DNA of 64,000 nt from Paralithodes platypus (lineage: Eukaryota > Arthropoda > Malacostraca > Decapoda > Lithodidae), in the NCBI GenBank assembly GCA_032716605.1, contig CM064580.1:33864728-33928727 (forward strand). The letters run 5' to 3'. The notes under the pieces were generated by a model that made no database searches, was not told the origin of the DNA, and worked only from the letters and a program-made list of their open reading frames with translations. A program made the translations under genes and the position numbers. Shown here piece by piece: positions 1 to 11,097 of this stretch. Position 1 is the stretch's first letter. Each line of letters begins with the position of its first letter.

Positions 1-415
1 TCTGTCACACAAATATAATCTCAAATGTTGCCAGAATAAAGTTACGAATCAAATTTAACAGAATTTAAATGTGTAAATCCATCTTAACGTGTCATTTTAG
101 TGGATTGATTGTGACCTTGAAACCTTAATAGTGACCTACAAGGGATGGGCGGATGGCAAAACCATTATATACTTATTGACATTGCAATAACATATTCAGG
201 TATAATGTTGTAATAAATTACATAACTACGTGGAATTAAAGGGGAATTACACAAATATGATAAAAAAGAGAGATAAGTTATCTAACAGAACGTTAAATGC
301 TCTAGTAATACACCATTATCGGGAATATCCTTAAATATGCCCCTAACATATGAAATAAATAGGGTCAAGTTAAAGGTAAATTTCTGTTGCCCGACAGTTT
401 AACTATCGGGATTTA

Positions 416-443
416 TGACGTCATCATCGGATTTATGACGTCA
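416..443. promoter_or_regulatory. Two perfect CRE-like octamers 20 bp apart
   Basis: TGACGTCA occurs at 416-423 and again at 436-443 inside a 17-bp direct repeat (atttatgacgtcatcat / atttatgacgtcatcac). The octamer is the CREB/ATF consensus. The site is intronic to, or upstream of, the first visible exon, so a regulatory role is only a possibility. Confidence 0.35.
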
Positions 444-843
444 TCACAATACTGGAAGGCGGGAAATTTGCAAGACAGTCAACTATCAGACGCCGCCAGA
501 TATTAAACTGTTTAATGTTTGTTTTCTTTACTGACGTAAATTTACTTTATTATACACAAACCTGAGCATCCTTAATGTTTTGATGCATACAAAATATACA
601 TCTTACGAGGTATGCAGCTTATGTAATTCACCTTTAAAGGTGCAAGAACAATAATACATTCATATAGGCCTACTGATGCGCTGGCATTACGATGTAATAA
701 TAAGAATAAATGCATATATTAATATGATTGAATATAATAAGCGATGGTAAAAAGAAATGCACTCACTGATACATGTAAGAAAAAAATGTGATTGAATTAT
801 GTTGTTTGAATGATCATATTAATGCACTTACTTATGCGTTTAA

Positions 844-1050
844 CCATTTCAGTGCTATAACGCCATTCTTCATTTATTCTGGCTATCATTATGACAATTA
901 TATTCAGCTAAGGAAGGATCTTTTGGAATCAGACGAGCAATACATATCCTAATTAGCCATTTGACTCCCACAGGTTCTTCCTAAATTGATATTATCTTCT
1001 AATGATAGCCATAACATAATTAAAGAAGGCCTCATCGCATCCTGAAATGG
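844..1050. mobile_element. 207-bp TTAA MITE with long inverted repeats
   Basis: TTAA stands at 840-843 and 1051-1054. The ends read CCATTTCAG inward from both sides, and the similarity extends over about 55 bp to TGGCTATCATTA in each arm, so most of the element is a palindrome. A related copy lies at 10026-10197. No coding capacity. Confidence 0.75.
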
Positions 1051-1294
1051 TTAAGTAAAATATGCGAGGCTTAGAAAATTCCCCTACACTATATAAGATA
1101 AAAGGTATAAAATGGGTATAAGAAGGTATTTGATATCATTAAATATATTGATAGTGATTTACCTATCTATCATTATATAAGATGGGTTTATTATTACCAA
1201 TATAATTTTATAAGTGTCTATTTTATACTCTTTAATTATCTTGTTCATGCCCACTATTTGACATTGTACTGATACGTTTGGTTGTTGACTACAG

Positions 1295-1396
1295 GATATA
1301 GGTGTGATAGGCAGTAAAGGCACAGTGGAGGCGCCCCGGGGGAGGATATCTGACTTCAACGCTCTCATGCTCCTCCGTTTGGTCAAGCCTCGTTTG
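1295..1396 (+). CDS. Dynein-like gene, exon 1 in window (residues 1-34)
   Basis: The acceptor is gactacag and the donor is TTG|gtgagt; the length is 102 nt, phase 0 at both ends. The translated exon ends DFNALMLLRLVKPRL, which matches the dynein heavy chain block where the helix 'FQKLLLIRCLRPDR' leads into AAA6. The usual RCLRPDR is RLVKPRL here. The upstream half (GVIGSKGTVEAPRG) matches nothing I know. It is preceded by AT-rich intron with a TTAA MITE and followed by an 8.8-kb intron full of LINEs. Confidence 0.75.
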
Positions 1397-1590
1397 GTGA
1401 GTATTCCACACGGTATATGGGTCAGATCCAGAAATTTCAGGAATTGGTACCATTCACAGTGGGTAACATAAATGTCACCCTCGGATGGTTAACCAGGTAA
1501 GAGACAGGTTAGCAGAGAATCTGCTCAGAAGCCACAAGAAAATTCAATAATATATTTTACAAGGTTTAGATTCATAAATACATTGCAAAC

Positions 1591-2938
1591 ATGCATACAC
1601 GTTTGAACTCTTGTTACCCAAAGGTTGCTGTGGAAACAGCAATACAGCAGTTACGATGGAGTCCCCGGATTCAACACCACATTAGCACACCCTCCACCAC
1701 ACCCGACATAGCTTTATCCAACAACAAAACATACCATAACATCCGTGATCACACACCCATAATGGTCACAATCTCTACAAAACCCATCCTCATACTATCT
1801 ACCCCAGACCAAAATTCTAAGCTGCCAACTGGGAATCCTTCAAATCTGACATAGACACACAGTTAACAAGAGTACGCAGCCAACAATGGCACAACACAAG
1901 ACATAGACAATGCCATGGAGGAATGGTATGACACAATAAACAACATAACAAACATATTCCAACCACTTACTACAAAATCCTAAACACCACAAAACTAAGC
2001 CAGCAAGCTAAACGCATAATAACCGAATACAACAGACTCAGACAACAAACAAACATACAAGGATGGAAGTTTGACCACTACAGTGTGTATAGTCAGCTAC
2101 AAGAAAGACTAAACACAATATTAAAACAAGAAAACTCCGGAACGTGGATAAACAAAATACAGGAAACGGCAAATGCATACCAAGACCCGGAAACATTCTG
2201 AAGGAAAATAAGACACATACAAGGACAAAACACAGAAGAACCCAACTACACATTCAACACCCAAGGAGAAAACATCTACAATATAAAAGACCAAGGCAAC
2301 CTACACAAAGAATTCTAGAAAAACATACTTAATGACAACTATGCAGACCTTCCAAGACACGACAACATAAGACAATTTCTACAGGTAAATTAACACAGGA
2401 CTACTCCTTTCAGCAATATTGATATAATAAGAATTGACAGTAACAACCCCCTAACAAGAAAAATCAAAACAGAAGAAATCAAAAGAATGATCAACAAGTG
2501 TAAGAAGACCTGCCCAGGTCAAAACGGCATAAACAAAACTATCATAATAAATAAACCTGACTCACCACTAACCAGACTCACCAACATATTCAATGCAGCA
2601 GTCTCAACCGACTTATCCCCAAACCAAGACAAACCCACACTACACAGAACACTAAAGACCGATCCCCCTGCTAGAAGTCCCTGGCAAGATTCTCGAAAGA
2701 ATACTAAACAACAGACGCAGAACATTTTTGAACACACACAACCACTACAACGCCACACAATTTGGGTTCAGGGAAATAAGAGGCACAACCCATGCACCTA
2801 GCTCTAGGCACACAGAGACGATACCCAAAAACAAGGCAAACAAAGAACAAAGCCACACAATCCTGATGGACATATCAAAAGCCTTCGATAAGGTATGGCA
2901 CTCAAGACTAAAATATAAACTACTCCACCTAATTATTT
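1591..2938 (+). pseudogene. LINE A (Jockey-like), 5'-truncated first half
   Basis: This is a decayed coding strand with several frame changes. Around 1690-1800 it reads TPDIALSNNKTYHNIRDHTP, like the end of an endonuclease domain. It then has the typical linker to reverse transcriptase, GQNGINKT at about 2518, and the RT motif ILMDISKAFDKVWH at 2860-2905. The text stops in the helix SRLKYKLLHLI, and its direct continuation (NLPTI, then GCGVPLGSVLLPTLF) is found at 7787. The element was therefore split by LINE B. AC-rich composition sets it apart from its neighbours. Not functional. Confidence 0.7.
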
Positions 2939-3034
2939 AAAATGATGAACACAGGCCCAGCCTCGGAGTCCCCAGAGGGAGTGGACCATAAATGCCCCCA
3001 CACATGCCCGCCCTTCCACTGACGACCCCTCTAA

Positions 3035-3935
3035 ATGCTCTGGACCACGGCCTGTCACTCTTACTATCAACTTTTGCAAAAATTTGCGGCCTTTCCTCTA
3101 ATTTTCACTCAATCGAACACCATCTCTCCTCCTACAAACCTGATTTTCTTTTCCTCACCGAAACCCAGGTATCTGAGACAATTTCCAGCAGCCCCTTCTC
3201 TGTATCTTCCTACTTTAAAAGCCAAACGCCGATGTTGCGCATACGTGCACAACAAACTCACTTGCTCTCGTGTTCCCGATTTCGACTCCTCTGAATTCTC
3301 AATTTCATGGATCAAACTATCCTGTCATTCTCATACTAAATACTTCTGTGCTGTCTATCTTTCCCCTAACTCAACCGACTTTCCCAAATTCTTTGACTAT
3401 CTAAGCTCTAAAGTGGAACGCATTCTATCCATCTCTCCCTTCTCTGAAATCTCCATCTTAGGAGATTTCAACGTTCACCACCACCAATGGCTCTCCTCTC
3501 ACACTACTGAGTATTGACCAACCTGGTGAACTAGCCTACGTCTTTTCTATCATAAATGACCTAGAGCAGCTGGTCCAGCAACCCACCCATATCCCGGATC
3601 GCTTCAGAGATCGGCCCAACATTCTTGACTTATTTCTGGCTTCTAACCCTTCTTCTTATACTGTCAATCTTTTCTCTCCTTTGGGCTCCTCCGACCACAA
3701 ACTTATCTCCGTCACCTGTCCTATCTCTTCAGTACGGCCACCCGATCCTCCCAGCCGGCAGCGCTTGTGGCACTTTACCGACTGGGAGGCTCTCCGGCAG
3801 TACTTTTTTTATTTCCCATGGAATGACTTCTGCTTCCATGGCCGAGGACCCTCGGAGAGTGCTGAACGCATTACTGAGGTAATCTTCTCGGGCATGGAAG
3901 CATACATTCCGTTTTCTTTCTCTCAGTCTAATTAA
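3035..3935 (+). pseudogene. LINE B endonuclease domain, frameshifted
   Basis: Three overlapping frames together spell an APE-type endonuclease: PDFLFLTETQVSE (about 3145), FCAVYLSPNSTDFPKFFDYL (about 3350), [16 protein letters not shown] (about 3450), then [16 protein letters not shown] text near 3610 and [12 protein letters not shown] at 3690. The ETQ, LGDFN and SDH motifs are the metal-binding and catalytic signatures of LINE endonucleases. The frame changes at about 3515 and before 3625, so the protein is dead. Confidence 0.7.
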
Positions 3936-4069
3936 AAAAATCTTGGTTTACTCATGCTTGTTCTACTGCTGTCCACAACAAGGAGGAAGCATTCAAACGG
4001 TACTGATGCCTTAAAACTCAAGAATCTCATTCTTCCTATGTTTCTGCCCGGAATCAAGCCAAATCTGTT

Positions 4070-4611
4070 GTTGTTGTTGTTGTTATTCCCCAAGCTGCCT
4101 GGCCGAACAGCCCCAAGGCCCCGAGCAATTCCAAGGCCCCGAGCAATTCCAAGGCCATAACCGAGCGCCCCCACAGAACCCTCCCTGCTGGCCACAATAA
4201 TTGGGTGACCGAAGCCACTCCATGGCGGGGAGCTGAGGAGGGTGCAGAAACGCCCGGGAAACCAAAGCCCCACCCAGGGCCCTGTGCCCCTCAGCAATTA
4301 TGAAGAGAAAGTTGAGGGGCAAGGGGAAAATGTGACGCTTTGGCTTCCAATCTTGGTAGATTGGGAGGTCAATCCACGGAAAAGACGCCGTCACTTGAGA
4401 TCTAGAAAATATATAAGTTAAAGGAACAGACAGAGTAAGCTATGGGTATGGCAGAGATCGCTCAGTTCTCAGTCTGATAGACCAGCCCATCACCACATGA
4501 CTAGAACCCAATCCTCTCAGCATCAGCTAGGAAAGGCCCTAGAAAGCCGCCTTTGGCGGGGGGATAGCTCCCCTATTTCAACCCCTTTTGGGGTCGGGCA
4601 CCCGCCACAAA
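4070..4611 (-). mobile_element. SINE-like element with (CAA)n tail, inserted in LINE B
   Basis: A 542-bp block bounded by an 11-bp direct repeat, CCAAATCTGTT, at 4059-4069 and 4612-4622. It begins on this strand with (TTG)n, so the element lies antisense with a (CAA)n tail. A copy sharing most of its length is at 42401-42905; a shorter relative is at 8961-9256. No retroelement protein is encoded. The clear duplication shows retroposition after LINE B had landed. Confidence 0.75.
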
Positions 4612-4840
4612 CCAAATCTGTTCTTTGACTTGCCAAGCACTCTTTCATCAATAATAAATGCACTGATCTATCCAAATCTAGCTCTTCCCCAAGCTTTTTG
4701 GCATCTAGCCAAAAAACATCTCCAACAATAATTGTTCTTCCTCGTCTTTCCCTCCCCATTTCCACTCTGATGGCAGAACCATCACTTCTTCCTCTGACAA
4801 AGCTGAACTCTTCGCTCAAACTTTTGCTAGAAACTCTACC

Positions 4841-6243
4841 TTGGGTGATTCCGGTGTTATTCCTCCCTCTCCATCCCCCTCTCTCCTACTTATGCCTAAT
4901 ATCCTGATCTCTTCTAAAGATGTACTTTCTACCCTCTCTGGGCTTAATACTAAGAAGGCGTACGGTCCGGACGGAGTTCCTCCTGTTGTACTAAAAAACT
5001 GTGCTTCCGTGCTGACCCTCTGCCTAGGCACACTCTTTTGTCTCTGTCTCTCCTCTAACGTCTTCCCTTCTTGCTGGAAGTTTGCTATCAATCAACCTGT
5101 AACAAAGAAGGGTCACCGCTCTCAACCCTCCAACTATCGTCCAATTGCTCTCATATCTTGTATCTCTAAGGTGTTTGAAACTATTCTTGCTTCCAAATTT
5201 CTTAAGCATTTTTCTTCTCATAATCTGCTCTCAGATCACCAGTATGGCTTCCTTAAGGGTTGCTCTACTGGTGATCTTCTTTCATATCTTACTAACTCTT
5301 GGTCATCCAACTTTCGGGACTTCGGTGAGACTTTTTCTGTTATACTAGACATATCGAAGGCCTTCGATAGAGTCTGGCACAAATCTTTAATTTCCAAATT
5401 GCCCTCCTTCGGTTTCTGTCCCTCCATCTGTGCCTTTGTCTCTAATTTCCTTTCCGGCCGTTCCATAGCTGCGGTTGTGGACGGCCATCGCTCACTTCCT
5501 CATCCTATCAACTCCGGTGTTCCTCAGGGCTTTGTCCTATCTCATATTCGCTTAATAATTTTCATAAATTATCTTCTCAACTGTACATCCAGTCCCATCC
5601 ATTCATATGCAGACGACTCTACCTTACACCACTCAATTCGTTTTCCAGAACGCCCCAGCCAGCAGTCCCTCAAAAGCAAACGTAATGAAGCCATAAAACT
5701 CTTATCTTCTGATCTAGCTACTATTTCCAATTGGGGTAGAGAAAACCTTGTTGCATTTAATGCTTCCAAGACTCAATTTATCCATCTTACTACCCGTCAG
5801 GAACCTCCAGAGGACTATCCCTTATTCTTCAACAATGCAAAAATCAACCCTTCATATTCTCTCAATGTTTTCGGTGTCTCGTTTCTTCTGCTCTCACTTG
5901 GAAGGACCATATTACCAGTCTCCCTAAGGCAGCCTCCCAGAAGCTGGGTGTGCTTAACCGCCTCAAGGGGTTCTTTACCCCTGCGCAGCTTCTTGCTCTG
6001 CACAGTGCGTCCTTGTATTGAGTATTGTTCACATGTGTGGGGAGGATCTTCTCACACCGCACTCCTAGACAAAGTAGAAAGGAAAGATTTTCGTATCATT
6101 AACTCCCGTCCACTCATCAACTCTCTGCAATCTCTCTCTCTTCGCCGCAATGTTGCATCTCTCTCGCTATTCTATCGCTACTACAATAATCAGTGTTCCT
6201 CAGAGCTTTCCCAGTGTATACCACCTCCTCTATGTAGGGTACA
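4841..6243 (+). pseudogene. LINE B reverse transcriptase
   Basis: A long open stretch with RT motifs in order: KKAYGPDGVPPVVLK (about residue 38), NYRPIALISCISKVFE (motif 1), YGFLKGCSTGD, VILDISKAFDRVWH (motif A), SGVPQGFVLS (motif B), SYADDSTLH (motif C, catalytic YADD present) and ENLVAFNASKTQFIHLT. Then come FGVSFL and RPCIEYCSHVWGGSSHTALL, the thumb and end region. Motif B has F where S is usual (PQGF). The frame from 6244 on belongs to the inserted CR1-like fragment, so the apparent 535-residue ORF is chimeric at its end. Confidence 0.75.
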
Positions 6244-7423
6244 AAGTACAAAGGAGTACAATGGAAATCAAGCAACAACAGATCTAGTGACCCTTCTAGG
6301 TTGCTTGTCATCCAAAACACTGAGGATCAAGTGTCCAAACAGTGGTTTGGAGGGGGTAAGGGAACATTGGAAAGGGAATTACTGCCCTGGAACTAATGTC
6401 CGTGGCAGGATTAGGAAGTTAGTAGAGGACAGATGGGTTAGTAACTGAGGGGAGGATAAAATAAAGTTATTCATTTACAAACGCAGTCAGTCGCAGGTTT
6501 GATGCGAGATATTTGTCTAGGCGGAGTTTAAATGAATCAACGGTGATGCAGTCTATAACGTTTCGGGGAAGCCCATTCCACAAGTTGACAACTTGATTGA
6601 AGAAGAAATTCTTAGATTCGTGCATGTTAAAAGATTTACCAATAATTTTGCAACCGTTTCCCCGCGTGTAATTAGATTGGTCGATAGTGAAGTACTTACT
6701 ACAGTTCATATTGTCGATGCCTTTGATGATTTTGAACACTTGAATTAAGTCACCTCTTAATCTGCGCTGGGTTAAAGGAAATAGATTTAATTCTCTAAGA
6801 CGCTCTTCGTATGGTTTGTTCTTTAGGCTAGGTATCATTTTGGTAACTCTACGTTGAACTCGTTCCAGCTTGTTTATATCTTTTTGGTAATAAGGGCACC
6901 AGGATTGAACGCAGTATTCCAGAAGAGGGCGGACTTAGGAATTGTAAAGGGTTAGGATAACTTCTTTGGATTTATGATCAAATGACCTGCCTATAAAGCC
7001 AATTATTTTGTTTGCCTTCTTAACAACTTCTGAAATTTTTTGACTCGGTTTTAGGTTACTCGATATTGTTACTCCCAGATCGGGTTCTCTGTTTACATTC
7101 TTAAGCTGAGTGCCATTCATCGAATAGTTTGCTTTCTCATTTAGGTATCCGATATGTAGTACTTTACATTTATCCGCATTGAAACTCATTTGCCAAATTT
7201 GGGCCCAACATGACAATTTATCTAGATTTTGTTGCATATCGTCAACTTGTTCTTTTGAGAGTACGCTATTTGCAATTTTTGTATCGTCAGCAAATTTTGA
7301 GATTGTACAGGTGAGACCCTCATCTATGTCGTTGATGTAAATTAGAAAGAGAATTGGTCCTAGTACCGATCCCTGGGGTACCCCGCTACTTACATTGGTC
7401 CATTTAGATGCCTTACCGTTTAC
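6244..7423 (-). pseudogene. CR1-like LINE fragment, antisense in LINE B
   Basis: Read on the minus strand: VSSGVPQGSVLGPILFLIYI (motif B, about 7390), KFADDTKIAN (motif C, FADD, about 7290), MSFNADKCKVLHIG (motif D), then the thumb and end text IIGFIGRSFDHKSKEVILTL, LLEYCVQSWCPYYQKDI and RRLRGDLIQVFKIIKGID. There is one in-frame stop (TAA where the copy at 35095 has TTA, 'NS*VRP'). The 3' tail after the ORF ends near 6244 in short repeats (complement of TTTGTACTCC), as CR1 elements do. The 5' side is truncated just before motif B. Confidence 0.8.
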
Positions 7424-7504
7424 AGTACATAGTACCCGCATACCCGTATGCGTATGCGTACCAGCATACCCGCGTACCCGTATGTACCGGTACATAGTAC
7501 CCGC
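7424..7504. repeat. Filler DNA at the CR1/LINE B junction
   Basis: GTACATAGTACCCGC occurs at 7424-7438 and 7490-7504, with scrambled variants (cccgtatgcgtatgcg, cccgcgtacccgtatg) between. Beyond the second copy LINE B resumes (cttgcaacacaatccc; compare the complement of 51275-51295). It looks like templated filler made during 5'-end joining of the inserting LINE. Confidence 0.55.
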
Positions 7505-7776
7505 CTTGCAACACAATCCCACCCTACTCTGTGCAACTTTCCAACCCAAGAGTGAAACACTATTCTTAGACTTTCTTCTATTCAACTGGTGAGCTCTGGA
7601 ACTCTCTCCCAGAATCAGTCTTTCCCTCTTACTATGACTTAAACTGCTTGAAACTCCGTGTATCCAGGCATTTTAGCTCGAACGTCCCTTGATTTTGGCC
7701 CTGTCACTCTTTCAACTCTGGGGGAGGCACTCGCTGCAGGCAGTTATGCCTTTTGTCTCCCTCATTCACATAGACA
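7505..7776 (+). mobile_element. LINE B 3' end
   Basis: Sequence coding for ELWNSLPESVFPS-type text and the untranslated end (ttttggccctgtcactc, ttttgtctccctcattc) is matched antisense at 51001-51290 and at 30340-30620. This shows that 6244-7504 is an insertion within a once continuous LINE B. Confidence 0.7.
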
Positions 7777-7786
7777 TAATACAAAA

Positions 7787-8780
7787 AAAATTAACCTCCC
7801 TACAATAACAGAAAAAAATATTATGTAATTTCCTGAGCAACAAAACTGCAACATTCAAAATAAAAACAACCCTAAGTGACAAACTGATGATAGGCTGCGG
7901 TGTCCCTCTTGGTTCAGTCCTCTTACCAACCCTCTTCACAATATACACACACGACAAACCACCCTCACAAACAGGCACAAGCATAACATACACAGAAGAC
8001 ATGTCACAAATAATAAGCTACGCAGGCCTCTCAAAAAGAATAATGGCAAGACGAACAGAAAGAGAAGCTCAGGTCATAAGTGCATATGAAGAACACTGAA
8101 AAATACAAACTAACGTAAATAAATTCACATTCGTACATCTAGGAACAACTAATAAAACCCCAATGTATATAAATGATAACATAATACTGGACAGCCAACA
8201 GGGAACAATCATAGGTCTAAAAGCCTTCGTCTTGCCAGTTCCTGAATACCCCCCAACAAACACACACAAATTAAGAAGACTACAGAGATACAAAACAAAG
8301 CATTGAGATTTTCCACCAACCAACGCTACCCTTACACAATGACAACAAGACAAATACACGAACACACACACACACTACCACTAAATGTCTGCCTATATGT
8401 TCCAAAAAATATGGAAGAAACTAGAATTCTCACAAGATCCAAGTGTAGAAAAGATCAAAGAAGAATACAATTTACAACCAAACTTAAGATTAAATTCTTG
8501 GTTTAGAAGCATCCTCAAACTTAAACATGAGGATGAAAACTCTTTACTAATTTTTTAAGTCCTCACCCCCTTAACAAGTAAATCCCACCATAAACAAATA
8601 TAACACAAGACAAATAAGAACACAAAACAATCAAGTACACATAATCCAAAAACCAAACATTCGAAACCAACACAACGCCACGAAACCACCTTAATATTAG
8701 GACACACAGTAGTTTTTAGCTTATTCCAAAGAAGAACACTAAATAACACCACTTGCCTCAGAACAAAAAACATGAGTACC
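7787..8780 (+). pseudogene. LINE A (Jockey-like), second half
   Basis: It resumes the RT broken at 2938: IGCGVPLGSVLLPTLFTIYT (motif B), then THDKPPSQTGTSITYTEDMS, where the YADD box has decayed to YTED, and the Jockey-type end NLQPNLRLNSWFRSILKL near 8475. The ORF closes about 8560 and an untranslated A-rich end follows. Frame changes and the lost YADD show it is inactive. Confidence 0.65.
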
Positions 8781-8856
8781 AACACCTAACACAGTAAGGT
8801 GGACTGACCATCAGCTTTTACTTTCCCACTCTCCTTCATCCTTTGCTTCCTTTATT

Positions 8857-8887
8857 CCCCCCCCCCCCCAAAAAAAAAAAAAAAAAA
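8857..8887. repeat. Poly-C then poly-A tract
   Basis: A run of C is followed directly by a run of A (8857-8887). It may be the remains of a retroposon tail; the 8790-8950 stretch around it holds nothing else I recognise. Confidence 0.8.
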
Positions 8888-8960
8888 CGCCAGGGACCAT
8901 ATGATGCTGAAAACAGTGCACCGCCCTGGGCAGACAACCACTGTGACGTGATGCTGGAAT

Positions 8961-9256
8961 GTTGTTGTTGTTGTTCCCCAGACTGTCTGGCCAGGCAGTC
9001 CCGAGGTCCGGTTGACCGATGCTGCGCCCAATTCTCGGGCCCCCGAAGGGGCCAGGATGAGATGAGATCTGCCTCTGTGAGGGCGGCGGGGGAGGTATGC
9101 CCCCACCATCCACAGCCCCTTTTGCCATGCCACACAATCGGGCGAACTCGCCAGCACCTGGAAGGAAAAGATGTACAGGAAAAAAGACAAACAGAAACGG
9201 CTAAGGTAGGGTAGAGGATGCCTAACCTCACTCTGGATAGGACCAGCCCTCAACCA
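8961..9256 (-). mobile_element. SINE-like element with (CAA)n tail
   Basis: Starts with (TTG)n after atgctggaatg and ends before a second atgctggaatgt (about 9254-9266), giving a target duplication of about 11-12 bp. The first 60 bp (ccccagactgtctggcc...) are akin to the tail part of the elements at 4070 and 42401; the remainder differs. It is antisense to the host gene. No coding role. Confidence 0.6.
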
Positions 9257-10025
9257 TGCTGGAATGTTTAACTGGTCACTTACCCGATATACTTTCGAGA
9301 ACAGATACAATCTTTGACCAACACATTGACCACAGAATGTACCTTAATATAATTTTGAGCAAACTATATAATGTTACATAATCAATCGCGATAGCTGTAT
9401 TCTCATAAGATAAAATAAAACATTCACGATTTATCATGAGAGACTGTAAATACTGTAGGTCAGTAAAGTTTTTATCTGATTGGCTCCCCACTCACGAACA
9501 GTATCGATGCGTTTTCATTAATCTGTTGCATGTATGTATTAAAGTAATAAGTTATACACAGTCATTTTGTATACAACAAAAATAAATATATATTTTTATC
9601 ATATGTTAGCCATACCTTCAATATTTCCATTAATGTGTGACGCACATCAACATAAAACAAATAAGTATTTGCTATTTAAAGTTCATGAATATTACGTAAT
9701 TCTAATCTATCTATCAATGGATGCATATTTTGTTCAATCGGTTCAGTGGTGACAGTTATTATAGTTAAGCTCCCTCCAGAACAGTTTAAAAGTATGTTTT
9801 TGAAGTAAAGGGTTTAGTTACTATTTTCTGTATTTCTTAAGTTTTAATTGTTTACCTGATAATTCAAGATAAGATAATCGGTTTTAAGATATTGTTTTTA
9901 TTTTGTGTACTGAAAGGGCCAATTAATGCCAGTCCTAATACATTTCCTGGCATTGATATTATTAACACCTTAACCATTTCAGAAGACGAGGACAAATTTT
10001 TCCATATATTTGACTAACACGTTAA

Positions 10026-10197
10026 CTATTTCAGAATACGAAGACGGTATTTTTCCTTATATTCTGGTTATTAGAATACGATGTTATGCAATTTAGGGAA
10101 AATGGACGGAAGTCATATGGATTGCTCGAAATATTTCCTCAACTGTTTACAATTTTGTAATGACAGCCAGGATAAAATATATATATGCGTCATCAAA
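10026..10197. mobile_element. 172-bp TTAA MITE next to exon 2
   Basis: TTAA at 10022-10025 and 10198-10201. The left arm reads CTATTTCAG...TATTCTGG and the right arm (complement) TTTATCCTGGCTGTCATTA, related to the MITE at 844-1050. A second left end (TTAACCATTTCAG) starts at 9970. The region 9270-9960 before it is AT-rich with nothing recognised. Confidence 0.55.
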
Positions 10198-10233
10198 TTA
10201 AGAGCTATTTGTATCTACTAGTGATTATTTCAG

Positions 10234-10316
10234 TTGGTTGCGGGAGCCAGAGAGGTGGTCAACTCAATGCTAGGTGACCCCTCACTACTACGACCAGACC
10301 TATCACTAGCCAGGAT
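10234..10316 (+). CDS. Dynein-like gene, exon 2 (residues 35-62)
   Basis: The acceptor is gattatttcag and the donor is GGAT|gtaagt; 83 nt, leaving two bases (AT) that join the first G of the next exon to give Met. The product (AREVVNSMLGDPSLLRPDLS) fits the dynein segment that normally reads 'FVxxxLGxxFxxPPxFDL', just after RCLRPDR. Continuity with exon 1 is exact in both phase and family alignment. A small MITE ends only 32 bp before the exon. Confidence 0.75.
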
Positions 10317-10357
10317 GTAAGTGCCACTCTTTCTTTTTAAATCTCATGGTTTATATT

Positions 10358-10384
10358 ATTATATATATATATATATATATATAT
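10358..10384. repeat. (TA)n microsatellite
   Basis: Uninterrupted TA dinucleotides in intron 2. The remainder of that intron, including a GC-richer block at 10590-10780, shows no recognisable element. Confidence 0.9.
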
Positions 10385-10955
10385 ACAGTACATATCAAAG
10401 TTAGGGTACTATCTTCAATAACAAAGACTAATATGTTTTAAAAGCATTGCTTTGTAAATGCGAATTATTTTGAGCATTTTGGTTAAACCGTATATACTGT
10501 ATTCAAACGGTTTGTTATTTAATGTTGTCTTTGTTATATATCCTATTTATCAACATTATGTATGTGTATGTATGTACTGTATTTATCCAGGCACATACCC
10601 CATAGCTGGGGGTGGCCGACTCGAGACAGAGACCTAACACAAACAACATTTAACGTTCCATTTCTTAGGGTCCGGAACCACTTTCGCGTTCCCTCGCCCC
10701 TTCCTTTGTCTCGTCTAGCAGGTGAAGTCTATAATGGGAGGAGGATTCCTAGCCTCCCGCCCCCAATCAACATTATACCTTAATTAATTGTCGCTTGCAA
10801 TGGAATACTTGTTGTAAAGTTATCTTTTGTAATGTCACAAAAAGACTAATTTTATACTGTCGCCCTTTGTGTTATATTAACTAATTGACTGTTTCTGAAA
10901 ATATTATTGGTAATAACTAATATGGTCAAAGTGACTGATAGAAGTGTTTATACAG

Positions 10956-11097
10956 GTTGGGTGTGTCGGAACGTAAGTTACCCATCCTGGTGTGGACGGA
11001 CCATGGGCGTGATGTGGGTGGTGAGGTGCTGGCTGCCGCCCACACCCGTGGTCTGGCCGGGAACACCAGGGTCATCATGGCACAGGCACCAACACAG
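10956..11097 (+). CDS. Dynein-like gene, exon 3 (residues 62-109)
   Basis: The acceptor is tttatacag and the donor is CACAG|gtacct; 142 nt. The product contains KLPILVWTDHGRDVGGEV and TRGLAGNTRVIMAQAPTQ. In dyneins this is the AAA6 strand 'TPLIFILSPGSDPxxxL' followed by a helix and then 'ISLGQGQ'. Here SPGxDP has become TDHGRDV and LGQGQ has become MAQAPTQ: the spacing is kept and the loops that define the family are lost. The frame is open across the whole exon. Confidence 0.8.

Larger units (their letters stand above)
2941..7776 (+). mobile_element. LINE B inserted inside LINE A (with two further insertions)
   Basis: This second LINE lies on the + strand and is flanked by the two halves of LINE A. 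Endonuclease sequence starts near 3080 (ICGLSSNFHSIEHHLSSYKP, TETQVSE), with the catalytic-type [10 protein letters not shown] at 3460-3490. Reverse transcriptase runs from about 4915 to 5880. The 3' end (7505-7776) matches other LINE B copies at 51001-51680 and 30340-31175, both antisense. A SINE-like element (4070-4611) and an antisense CR1-like fragment (about 6244-7504) interrupt it. The ends are approximate; I see no clean target duplication. Confidence 0.75.

Noticed and set aside
4083..4394. 103- and 121-residue minus ORFs (also at 42384-42710)
   Set aside because: Open frames inside a SINE-like element; the conservation between copies is that of the repeat itself, with no protein motif.
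6935..7585. 216-residue minus ORF as one LINE protein
   Set aside because: Its first ~45 residues come from antisense LINE B and filler; only the remainder is CR1-like.
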